This document shows, one piece after another, positions 33,832 through 41,546 of a stretch of DNA of 41,546 bases (positions within the stretch are counted from its first letter, which is position 1; each line of letters starts with the position of its first letter). Both the position numbers and the translations under genes were made by a program. Under the pieces are notes generated by a model that was not told the DNA's origin, ran no database searches, and was given only the letters and a program-made list of their open reading frames with translations. The stretch covers positions 1-41,546 of the forward strand of contig JAKLKS010000006.1 of the NCBI GenBank assembly GCA_023150535.1. The letters run 5' to 3'. This DNA comes from Planctomycetota bacterium (lineage in GTDB: Bacteria; Planctomycetota; JAJSAM01; JAKLKS01).

Positions 33832-35181
33832 CTAGTAGGTCCTCTTGTCCACCAGCCGCTTCGCCTTCAGCTCGAAGCGCGGCAGGGTCCCCGGCTCCGC
33901 CAGCTCGAGCTGGAAGCGGAGGTTCTCGTGGGCCTCGGCCAGGTCGTGGTCGAGCGCCGTGCGGATGGAGGGCCAGTGGTCCTCGCTCCCCTTCGGCAGC
34001 TCGCAGCGCACGGTGATCTCGTCCCGGTCCTTCTCCCGCCAGAGCACAATCTGGAACTCCTCGACGAGCGCGTGCTCCCGCACGATGGCCTCGACGGCGC
34101 GGGGGTAGACGTTGGTGCCCCGGATCTTGTGCATGTCGTCGACGCGGCCGAGGATCCCCCCCTGGTAGAGGTCGAAGGTCCGGCCGCAGGTGCAGGAGGA
34201 GGCGGGAACGCGGCAGACGAGGTCCCGCGTGCGGTAGCGGACGAGGGGCAGGATCCCCCGCCCGAAGGAGGTCACGACCCTCTCCCCCTTCTCCCCCGGG
34301 CCGACCGGCTCGCCGCTCTCCGGGTCGAGGACCTCCTCGATGAAGTGATCCTCGATGATGTGCATCCCGCCGGGGCGGTGGCGGCACTCGAACATCATGA
34401 TGGTGCCGATCTCCGTCATCCCCGCGGAGTCCCCGCAGGGGGCGCCCCACTCCTCCTCGATCTTCCGCCGCACCGCGGGCACCGACCCCGAGGGCTCGCC
34501 GGAGAGGAGGATCCTCTCCACCTTCCCCGCCTTCCGGAGGTCGACGCCCATCTCCCGCGCGACCTGGGCGAGGCGGAGCACGTAGGTGGGGGTGGCGCAG
34601 ACGGTGGTGGCGCCGTTCTCGACGATGAGCTTCACCCGGGTGTCGGTGGGGAGGCTGCCCGAGGGGATGACCAGCGCGCCGAGCTTCTCGCAGGCGTAGT
34701 GGGCCCCCCAGAACCCGATGAAGGAGGCGTAGGAGAAGGCGAAGAACACGGTGTCCGAGGGGCGCACCCCGAAGGCGTGGAAGCCGTGGCACCACATCTC
34801 GGCGATCCACTCCCAGTCGCGCATGCCGTCGAGGGCGCGGAGCGGCATGCGGCCCGTGGTCCCGCTGGTGGTGTGGAGGCGGATGGCCACCTCCGGCGGG
34901 GCGGCGGGGAGGTCGCCGTAGGGGGGATGGGCGGCCTGGGCCTCCATCCACTCGGCGCGGGTCATGGGGGGGATGCGGCGGAGGTCGTCGAGGGAGCGGA
35001 ACTGGCCGGGCTCGAAGCCCGCGGCCTCCCACCGGCGGCGGTGGAAGGGGCTCCGCTCCCAGGCGTAGGCGAGCTGGCGGCGCATCTTGGCGACCTGGAT
35101 GGCCGTGATCTCCGCCCGGGGCATCGTCTCGTGCCTCGGGTTCCAGTACTCGTCGGGCGCGATGGCCGGCTTCGCTCCCAT
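33832..35181 (-). CDS. Phenylacetate-CoA ligase-like AMP-dependent ligase
   Basis: IRLHTTSGTTGRMPLRAL; LLSGEPSGSVPAVRRKIEEEWGAPCGDSAGMTEIG; YRTRDLVCRV; GRVDDMHKIRGTNVYPRAVE. Confidence 0.85.
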   Translation of the reverse strand: MGAKPAIAPDEYWNPRHETMPRAEITAIQVAKMRRQLAYAWERSPFHRRRWEAAGFEPGQFRSLDDLRRIPPMTRAEWMEAQAAHPPYGDLPAAPPEVAIRLHTTSGTTGRMPLRALDGMRDWEWIAEMWCHGFHAFGVRPSDTVFFAFSYASFIGFWGAHYACEKLGALVIPSGSLPTDTRVKLIVENGATTVCATPTYVLRLAQVAREMGVDLRKAGKVERILLSGEPSGSVPAVRRKIEEEWGAPCGDSAGMTEIGTIMMFECRHRPGGMHIIEDHFIEEVLDPESGEPVGPGEKGERVVTSFGRGILPLVRYRTRDLVCRVPASSCTCGRTFDLYQGGILGRVDDMHKIRGTNVYPRAVEAIVREHALVEEFQIVLWREKDRDEITVRCELPKGSEDHWPSIRTALDHDLAEAHENLRFQLELAEPGTLPRFELKAKRLVDKRTY

Positions 35182-35325
35182 CGGGGGCGCCTCCTTTCTC
35201 GGGCCGCCACTGTAGGAGGGCCCCTCCGCGGAGTCAACCTGATCAGTACGGAACCCGACCCGTTTCCGTCGACCGGCGGGCGGGGGGCGCCCGCCGCCCG
35301 CTGCAATCCCCCGTAGGATCCACCG

Positions 35326-36177
35326 ATGAACCTCGACAGGCACGACGGACCGGCCTCCTTCCTCGCCGCGGCGGAGCCCTTCCTCCTCGCCGCCGAGGCC
35401 CGCCACGGGCTGCCGCTGGCGGTGGCCCGCACCTGCCTCGAGGAGCCGGACCGGTACGGGGGCCGCAACTACTTCGCCACCGTCCGCGGGAACGGACGCG
35501 TCCTCGGCGCCGCCCTCATGACGCCGCCCCACCAGGTCGCGGTCCACGTCCCCCCGGCGGCGGCCGGCCTCCTCGCGGAGGACCTCGCGGCGGGGGGCTT
35601 CCCGGTGCCCGGGGCCTTCGGGCCGGTGGAGTGCGTGGACGTCTTCGCGGCGGCCTGGGCGCTCCCCCGGGGGCTCGCGGCGCGGCGGCGGCGGGACCTC
35701 CGGGCCTTCTCGCTGGAGCGGGTGATCCCGGCGCCGCCCGCGCGCGGGGGGATGCGGGCGGCCGTGGAGGGGGACGTCCCGACGGCGGCGGAGTTCCTCG
35801 CGGCCTTCCACGCGGAGTCCCGTCCCCAGGCGGTCTCCGAGGAGCCGGAGGCGGCGGCGCGCCGCGCCGTCGCGGCGGGGCGGCTCTTCCTCTGGCAGGA
35901 CGGGGCGCGGGTGGTGGCGCAGGCCCGGGTGATGGGGTTCACCGCCACGGGGGTCCGGGTGGGGGCGGTCTACACGCCGCCCGGGGACCGGCGGCGGGGC
36001 TACGCGACGGCGCTCGTGGGCGCGCTGTCGGCGCGCCTGCTCGCGGAGGGGCGGCGCTTCTGCTGCCTCTTCACCGACCTCGCGAACCCGGTCGCCAACT
36101 CCATCTACCCCAAGGTCGGCTACCGCCCGGTGGGGGACTTCCGGGAGTGGGAGTGGGGGGGCGGGGGGGCTCCCTAG
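35326..36177 (+). CDS. GNAT-family N-acetyltransferase
   Basis: TGVRVGAVYTPPGDRRRGYATALVGALSARLLAEGRRFCCLFTDLANPVANSIYPKVGYRPVGDF. Confidence 0.82.
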   Translation: MNLDRHDGPASFLAAAEPFLLAAEARHGLPLAVARTCLEEPDRYGGRNYFATVRGNGRVLGAALMTPPHQVAVHVPPAAAGLLAEDLAAGGFPVPGAFGPVECVDVFAAAWALPRGLAARRRRDLRAFSLERVIPAPPARGGMRAAVEGDVPTAAEFLAAFHAESRPQAVSEEPEAAARRAVAAGRLFLWQDGARVVAQARVMGFTATGVRVGAVYTPPGDRRRGYATALVGALSARLLAEGRRFCCLFTDLANPVANSIYPKVGYRPVGDFREWEWGGGGAP

Positions 36178-37658
36178 AGGAGCCCGTCGAGAATCCGGTT
36201 CACCGCCCCCGGGTCCGCCGTCCCCCGCATCCGCTTCATCACCTGCCCGACGAGGGCCCCGCGGGCCGCCGTCTTCCCGGCCCGGATCTTCGCCACGACG
36301 TCGGGGTTCGCCGCCACCACCTCCGCGCAGGCCGCCCGCACGGCCTCCTCCCCCGCGCCGCCGAGGAGCCCCCTCCCCGCGAGGAAGGCGGCCGGGTCCC
36401 CTCCCGTCCCCGGCCACTCCCCCGCGAGCAGGTGCTCCTTCACGACCTGGGCCGTCGCCTTCCCCGTCCGCTGGAGCCCGAGCGCCGCGGCGAGGTCCCC
36501 CGCCGACGCCCGCAGCGCCGCCCAGTCGCCGCCCCTCCCGTTCACCCAGCCCGCCAGCGGCCCGAGGAACCAGCCCGCGAGCGCCGGCCCCGCCTCCGCC
36601 GCGGGCGCCCCGGCCCCCTCCGCCGCCGCCAGGGCCGCGGCGAACCGCCCCCCGGTCAGGTCCCGCACGAGGAGGAGGTCGGCCTGGTCCGCGGCGAGCC
36701 CGAGCCTCACCGCCTCCGCCCGCGCCCGGCCGGCCGCCGCCGAGCGGTCCGCGTCGGCCGCCGCCAGCGCCGCCCGCCCCTCGGCGACGAACCCCGCCAG
36801 CGCCTCCGCCGGCAGGTCGGGCAGGTCCGGCTCCGGGAAGTAGCGGTAGTCGGCCGCCGTCTCCTTCGTCCGCTGGAGGATCGTCCGCCCCCCGGCGTCG
36901 TCCCAGCCGTAGGTCGTCCGCGGCGGCGCCGCCCCCGCCGGGTGCCAGGGCCCCTCCTCGAGGCGCTTCGCCTCGAAGGCCACCGCAGCCCGCACCGCGG
37001 CGAAGGAGTTGAGGTTCTTCAGCTCGCTGATCCCCGTCGAGCTCCCGTCCCCGCGGACCAGGCTCACGTTCGGCTCGCAGCGCATCTCCCCCTTCTCCAT
37101 GCTGCAGGAGGAGGCCCCCGCGAGGATCATCCGATCCCGGAGGAGCCGCAGGTACTCCTCCACCGCCGCCGCGCTCCCGAGGTCCGGCTCCGTCACGATC
37201 TCGAGCAGCGGCACACCGCAGCGGTTGAAGTCCACCAGCGTCTCCCCGTCCCCGGCGTGGGAGGACTTCCCCGTGTCCTCCTCGAGGTGGGCGCGGCGGA
37301 TCCGCACCCGCGTCCCGTCGGAGAGGGCGAGGGCGCCGTTCTCGCAGAGCGGGTGGTCGTACTGCGTGATCTGGTACCCCTTCGGGAGGTCGGGGTAGAA
37401 GTAGTTCTTCCGGTCCCAGCGGACCGCGCCCCGCGGCGCGACGGCGCAGCCGAGGGCGAGCCCCGCCCGCACCGCCGCCGCGAGCGCCCCGCGGTTGAGG
37501 GTCGGGAGCGCGCCGGGGTGCCCGAGGCAGACCGGGCAGCAGAGGGCGTTCGGCTCCGCGCCGAACTCCACGGGGCAGGCGCAGAAGGCCTTCGTCCGCG
37601 TCGCGAGCTGGACGTGGACCTCGACGCCGACCACGAGCCGGGGGGGGCGGGCGCTCAC
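36174..37658 (-). CDS. gatB: Asp-tRNA(Asn)/Glu-tRNA(Gln) amidotransferase subunit B
   Basis: [47 protein letters not shown]...[28 protein letters not shown] start in GTGA overlap with gatA. Confidence 0.95.
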   Translation of the reverse strand: MSARPPRLVVGVEVHVQLATRTKAFCACPVEFGAEPNALCCPVCLGHPGALPTLNRGALAAAVRAGLALGCAVAPRGAVRWDRKNYFYPDLPKGYQITQYDHPLCENGALALSDGTRVRIRRAHLEEDTGKSSHAGDGETLVDFNRCGVPLLEIVTEPDLGSAAAVEEYLRLLRDRMILAGASSCSMEKGEMRCEPNVSLVRGDGSSTGISELKNLNSFAAVRAAVAFEAKRLEEGPWHPAGAAPPRTTYGWDDAGGRTILQRTKETAADYRYFPEPDLPDLPAEALAGFVAEGRAALAAADADRSAAAGRARAEAVRLGLAADQADLLLVRDLTGGRFAAALAAAEGAGAPAAEAGPALAGWFLGPLAGWVNGRGGDWAALRASAGDLAAALGLQRTGKATAQVVKEHLLAGEWPGTGGDPAAFLAGRGLLGGAGEEAVRAACAEVVAANPDVVAKIRAGKTAARGALVGQVMKRMRGTADPGAVNRILDGLL

Positions 37659-39130
37659 GCGAACGCCCCCGGGAGGGCCGCGGGGAGGAGCCCCGCCGCC
37701 TCCACCGCCGCCGCCGCCCGCAGCGCCGCGTCCTCGCGGAGCGCGGGGGCCATCACCTGGAAGCCCGCCGGCAGCCCGGCCGGGTCGGCGCCGCAGGGCA
37801 CCGACACCGCGGGGATCCCGGCGAGGTTCGCCGTCACCGCGAAGACGTCGCAGAGGTACATGGCCAGGGGATCCTCGATCTTCTCCCCGAGGGGGAAGGC
37901 GACGGTGGGCGCCGTCGGGCCCACCAGCACGTCCACCTCGCGGAAGGCCCGGTCGAGGTCGTCGGCGATGAGCCGCCGCACCCGGAGCGCCCTCTGGTAG
38001 TAGGCGTCGGCGTATCCCGCCGAGAGGGCGAAGGTCCCGAGCAGGATCCGCCGCTTCACCTCGGTCCCGAAGCCGCGGTCCCGGGTCTCCTCGTACATCC
38101 CGGCGAGGTCCCGTCCCTCCACCCGGAGCCCGTAGCGCACCCCGTCGAAGCGGGCGAGGTTGCTCGACGCCTCGCTCGTGGCGACGAGGTAGTAGACCGC
38201 GATCCCGTCCCCGGAGCGGGGAAGGGAGACCTCCCTCACCTCCGCCCCCCCGGCGCGGAGGACCCCGACGGCGGCCTCCACCGCGGCCTTCACCGCGGGC
38301 TCGAGCCCCTCGCCCTCGAGGTGCTCCTTCACGACGCCGACCCTCATCCCGCGCAGCCCCCCCTCCGCGAGGGAGGCCGCGGGGGCCTCGAGGGCGAGGC
38401 TCGTCGCGTCCATCGGGTCGCGGCCGGCGATCACCGACAGCGCGAGCGCCGCGTCCGCCGCGGTGCGGCAGAGCGGTCCCACCTGGTCGAGGGAGGAGCC
38501 GAAGGCGACGAGCCCGCTCCGGGAGACCCGCCCGTAGGTGGGCTTCAGGCCGAGGATCCCGCAGAGGGCCGCGGGCTGGCGGATGGAGCCCCCGGTGTCG
38601 GAGCCGAGGGCGAGCGGCGCGAAGCCCGCGGCCACCGCCGCCGCCGACCCGCCCGAGGACCCTCCCGGCACGCGGGAGGGATCGCGGGGGTTCCGCGTCG
38701 GGCCGAAGGCGGAGTTCTCCGTGGAGGAGCCCATGGCGAACTCGTCGAGGTTCGTCTTCCCGAGGATCACCGCCCCCGCGGCGCGCAGGCGCGCGACGGC
38801 GGTCGCGTCCCTCGGGGCGACGAACCCCTCGAGGATGCGGGAGGCGCAGGTGGTGGGGAGGCCCTCGACGTTCAGGTTGTCCTTCACCGCGACGGGGACC
38901 CCCTCGAGGGGTCGCGGCGCGCCGCCCGCGTCGAGGCGGGCGTCGGAGGCGCGGGCCGAGCGGAGCGCGCCCTCGGCGTCCACCCGGAGGAAGGCGCCGA
39001 TCCCCCCGTCGAGGCGGGCGATGCGGTCGAGGAAGTGGCGGGCCGCCTCCTCGGCGGAGACCTCGCGGGAGGCGATGCGGTCGCGGAGCGCCGCCGCCGG
39101 GAGCGCGTGGAGGGGGAGGCCGCCGGCCAC
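37655..39130 (-). CDS. gatA: Asp-tRNA(Asn)/Glu-tRNA(Gln) amidotransferase subunit A
   Basis: Amidase signature GTAAVKDN-like [26 protein letters not shown]...[48 protein letters not shown]. Confidence 0.95.
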   Translation of the reverse strand: MAGGLPLHALPAAALRDRIASREVSAEEAARHFLDRIARLDGGIGAFLRVDAEGALRSARASDARLDAGGAPRPLEGVPVAVKDNLNVEGLPTTCASRILEGFVAPRDATAVARLRAAGAVILGKTNLDEFAMGSSTENSAFGPTRNPRDPSRVPGGSSGGSAAAVAAGFAPLALGSDTGGSIRQPAALCGILGLKPTYGRVSRSGLVAFGSSLDQVGPLCRTAADAALALSVIAGRDPMDATSLALEAPAASLAEGGLRGMRVGVVKEHLEGEGLEPAVKAAVEAAVGVLRAGGAEVREVSLPRSGDGIAVYYLVATSEASSNLARFDGVRYGLRVEGRDLAGMYEETRDRGFGTEVKRRILLGTFALSAGYADAYYQRALRVRRLIADDLDRAFREVDVLVGPTAPTVAFPLGEKIEDPLAMYLCDVFAVTANLAGIPAVSVPCGADPAGLPAGFQVMAPALREDAALRAAAAVEAAGLLPAALPGAFA

Positions 39131-39132
39131 TG

Positions 39133-39462
39133 CTACCGCCCCTCCTCGAGGACGCGGGGGACGCGGAGGAGGCGGCCGTCGTGGTCCGGCGCGGCGGCGA
39201 TGACCTGCGCGAGGGGGAGCGGCGCGGCGGGGCCGACGGCGGGTCCGTCGGGGCGGAGGGTCGAGGCCGGCTCGGCGGGGGGGACGGCGTGGACGAGGGG
39301 CTCCACGGCGTCGGCCTCGTCCCTCGCGCGGAGGCGGTCCACGTAGCCGAGGATGCGGCCGAAGTCGCGGGCGAGGGGCTCCGCCTCCCCGGGGGCGAGG
39401 CGGATCCTCGCGAGCGCGGCGATGCGGCGGACCTCGTCCGGGCCGTGGGGGGGGAGGGGCAT
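39133..39462 (-). CDS. gatC: Asp-tRNA(Asn)/Glu-tRNA(Gln) amidotransferase subunit C
   Basis: [48 protein letters not shown]; immediately upstream of gatA. Confidence 0.88.
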   Translation of the reverse strand: MPLPPHGPDEVRRIAALARIRLAPGEAEPLARDFGRILGYVDRLRARDEADAVEPLVHAVPPAEPASTLRPDGPAVGPAAPLPLAQVIAAAPDHDGRLLRVPRVLEEGR

Positions 39463-39579
39463 GGCGGCGGAGTATAGCGGGGGAGGCGGTCGCGGGAAGC
39501 ACCCCGCGCGGGGCGGGGCGCGCTATGCTGGCCCCCTTCGCGTCCCCGGTCGGGGGCGCGTCTCCCGGAGGATCCCGCC

Positions 39580-40128
39580 ATGATGCGTCGCGCCCTGCTC
39601 GGACTCGTCCTGTGCGCCGCCGCCGCGGCCCTGGCCACGGCCTGCGCGTCCGCCTCGAAGGCCCCGCTCGATTCCGCGGTCGCCGTCCTCGGGCCGGCCA
39701 GCGGGAGCAAGGTGTCGGGGAAGGCGGTCTTCACCCGGATGGAGGGGGACTGGATCCGGATCCGCATCGACATCGCGGGGGCGGAGCCGGGGCTGCACGC
39801 GGTGCACATCCACGAGCACGGGGACTGCTCCTCGCCGGACGCGATGTCGGCGGGGGGGCACTGGAACCCGACGATGAAGAAGCACGGGCGGTTCGGGCAG
39901 GCGGACGGGGAGTTCCACCTCGGGGACCTCGGGAACATCGAGGTCGGGGCGGACGGGACGGGGTACCTGGAGCTGACGACGCCGCTGCTGGGGATGGGGT
40001 GCGGGTGCGAGAAGGACTTCCTCGGGCGGTCGATCATCGTGCACGCGAAGCGGGACGACTTCACGACCCAGCCGACGGGGGACGCGGGGGCGCGCATCGG
40101 GTGCGGGGTGATCCGGGCGGGGAGGTAG
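39580..40128 (+). CDS. sodC: Cu/Zn superoxide dismutase, lipoprotein
   Basis: Signal/lipobox [31 protein letters not shown]...[10 protein letters not shown]...[28 protein letters not shown]. Confidence 0.9.
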   Translation: MMRRALLGLVLCAAAAALATACASASKAPLDSAVAVLGPASGSKVSGKAVFTRMEGDWIRIRIDIAGAEPGLHAVHIHEHGDCSSPDAMSAGGHWNPTMKKHGRFGQADGEFHLGDLGNIEVGADGTGYLELTTPLLGMGCGCEKDFLGRSIIVHAKRDDFTTQPTGDAGARIGCGVIRAGR

Positions 40129-40206
40129 GCGGGGGGGGCGGGGGAGGCGGGGCCTCCGGCCGCCTTCCTCGATGGAGGGCCCAGGCTCACATCCCCGTCT
40201 CCTGGC

Positions 40207-40671
40207 CTACCCCGGGCGACCCTCCGGCACTCCCGGCGGAGGGCCCGCCGCGAAGGTGAACATCACCTGCTCCTCCGGGTCCCGGACGCCGCCCCGGGAC
40301 AGGTAGAGCCGCTGGGCGGGGAGGTTGTCCCGGCCGGTGAGGACCCAGGCCTCGCGGCACCCGAGGACCCCCGCGCGGGCGAGGAGCGCACCCAGCACCT
40401 CCTTCCCCGTCCCGCGCCCCCGGTGGGTCGGCGCCACCCCGACCTCGTTCACGAACATCTCCGGCGCCGGCTTGTCCGGATGGAAGTAGTGGACGCCGGA
40501 GGCGAACCCGACCACCACCCCGTCCTCCACCGCCACGGCGAGGTGGTGGCGCGGGTCGGCCAGGAACGCGCGCGCCGCCTCCCCGTCCACCGCGTGATCG
40601 AACACACCCGGCGCCACCCGCCCCAGGATCGCCTCCTCCCCGGAGCCGAGAACGCGGACCTCGATGCCCAT
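40207..40671 (-). CDS. GNAT-family N-acetyltransferase
   Basis: EMFVNEVGVAPTHRGRGTGKEVLGALLARAGVLGCREAWVLTGRDNLPAQRLYLSRGG. Confidence 0.85.
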   Translation of the reverse strand: MGIEVRVLGSGEEAILGRVAPGVFDHAVDGEAARAFLADPRHHLAVAVEDGVVVGFASGVHYFHPDKPAPEMFVNEVGVAPTHRGRGTGKEVLGALLARAGVLGCREAWVLTGRDNLPAQRLYLSRGGVRDPEEQVMFTFAAGPPPGVPEGRPG

Positions 40672-40753
40672 GGAACTCCCTCCCTTCCTCGCGGCGGGAC
40701 GGCTTCGCGGAGCATCCTACGACCCGGCGGCCCGCGTCCACCCCGTCAGGGCC

Positions 40754-40782
40754 TTGACTGACTACTACACATGTAGTAGATT
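40754..40782 (+). promoter_or_regulatory. Promoter with BlaI/MecI-type operator
   Basis: TTGACT -17 bp- TAGATT with CTACTACA-CA-TGTAGTAG (40762-40779) in the spacer. Confidence 0.85.
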
Positions 40783-40820
40783 CTCCCCCGTCGCCCGCCG
40801 CCCCGCCCCCGGAGACCCCC

Positions 40821-41231
40821 GTGCACCTGTCCGACGCCGAATGGGAAGTCATGGACGCCCTCTGGCGCCTCCGCGCCGCCACCGCGCGCGAGATCCGCGA
40901 CGCCCTCCCGCCCGCCAACCGCTGGGCCTACACCACCGTGAAGACCATGCTCGACCGCCTCGCCCGCAAGGGCGCCGTCTCCGAGGCGAAGGAGGGCCGC
41001 CGCCTCCTCTTCACCCCCCTCCTCACCCGCGCCGCCGCCCGCCGGGCCGCCCTCGGCACCCTCCTCGAGCGCGCCTTCGACGGATCCTGGGCCCCCCTCC
41101 TCTCCTTCGCCGCCGAGGACCGCCGCCTCCCGAAGCGCGAGCGCGACGCCCTCCGCCGCCTCCTCGAGGAGGAGGAGCGGAGGAAGGGCGCCGCCCCCTG
41201 CGCCGCCGCCGACGGGGAGGAGGCCCCGTGA
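40821..41231 (+). CDS. BlaI/MecI-family transcriptional repressor
   Basis: LSDAEWEVMDALWRLRAATAREIRDALPPANRWAYTTVKTMLDRLARKGAVSEAKEGRRLLFTPLL. Confidence 0.92.
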   Translation: MHLSDAEWEVMDALWRLRAATAREIRDALPPANRWAYTTVKTMLDRLARKGAVSEAKEGRRLLFTPLLTRAAARRAALGTLLERAFDGSWAPLLSFAAEDRRLPKRERDALRRLLEEEERRKGAAPCAAADGEEAP

Positions 41232-41546
41232 TTTCCGACCTCCCCGCGGCCGCCGCGGCCCTCCGCGAGTGGGTCCTCCCCGCCTCGATCCAGGCCGCCG
41301 CCCTCCTCCTCGCCGTCCTCCTCGCCGACGCCCTCCTCCGCGGCCGCGCCTCCCCGAGGCTCCGCGCCGCCCTGTGGTGGGTCCTCGTCCTCCGCCTGCT
41401 CCTGCCCCCGACCCTCGCCGCCCCCTGGAGCCTCGACCTCCTCGCCCCCTCCGGCGGGGGGGGGAGGGACCGCCGCGCCCGCGGCCGCTCCGTCGATCCT
41501 CCTCCCCGCCCTCTGGGCCGCCGGCGCCGCGGTCGTCCAGGTCGGC
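41228..41546 (+). CDS. BlaR1/M56-family sensor peptidase, N-terminal part, apparent frameshift in a G tract; truncated by window end
   Basis: VISDLPAAAAALREWVLPASIQAAALLLAVLLADALLRGRASPRLRAALWWVLVLRLLLPPTLAAPWSLD; GTGA overlap with blaI. Confidence 0.7.
   Translation, partial: MISDLPAAAAALREWVLPASIQAAALLLAVLLADALLRGRASPRLRAALWWVLVLRLLLPPTLAAPWSLDLLAPSGGGGRDRRARGRSVDPPPRPLGRRRRGRPGR

Noticed and set aside
35182-36417. N-terminal extension of the 861-aa ligase ORF
   Set aside because: Antisense to the GNAT gene; ligase homology begins at the ATG at 35181.
35631-38000. 789-aa plus-strand ORF
   Set aside because: Runs over the GNAT gene in another frame and antisense to gatB; GC-driven open frame.
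37659-40190. N-terminal extension of the 1338-aa gatB ORF
   Set aside because: Only the segment from the GTG at 37658 is GatB; the rest is out-of-frame through gatA/gatC and antisense to sodC.

Overview
GC-rich bacterial window, probably the right-hand part of a tRNA-Asp-associated genomic island followed by ordinary chromosome. (1) 0-15.6 kb: a class 1 DISARM phage-defence operon (drmD-drmMI-drmA-drmB-drmC), with a divergent tandem-HTH regulator and an adjacent HEPN protein. (2) 15.8-19.4 kb: a ParB-like protein beside a nested palindrome cluster, small unknown genes, a REP-like hairpin, and a DUF5131 (phage Gp37/Gp68-type) protein split into two coupled ORFs. (3) 19.4-22.7 kb: a compact bacterial ubiquitin-like operon (Ubl, cysteine-less E2-like protein, JAB-E1 fusion) divergent from an XRE/ImmA-IrrE pair. 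(4) 22.7-25.2 kb: AlkB-like dioxygenase, tyrosine integrase, excisionase-like HTH and tRNA-Asp(GTC). (5) 25.4-32.4 kb: Fic protein, AbiEi-like HTH protein with an operator array, a recombination scar joining two gene fragments, and a four-gene NAD/ADP-ribose operon (NrtR-like Nudix regulator, SPFH, divergent NAD kinase, ADP-ribosylglycohydrolase), followed by a small remnant of a second fic gene. (6) 32.5 kb to end: M28 peptidase, phenylacetate-CoA ligase, gatCAB, Cu/Zn SOD, GNAT proteins and a BlaI/BlaR pair with a canonical operator. All family names come from reading motifs by eye; no database search was run.
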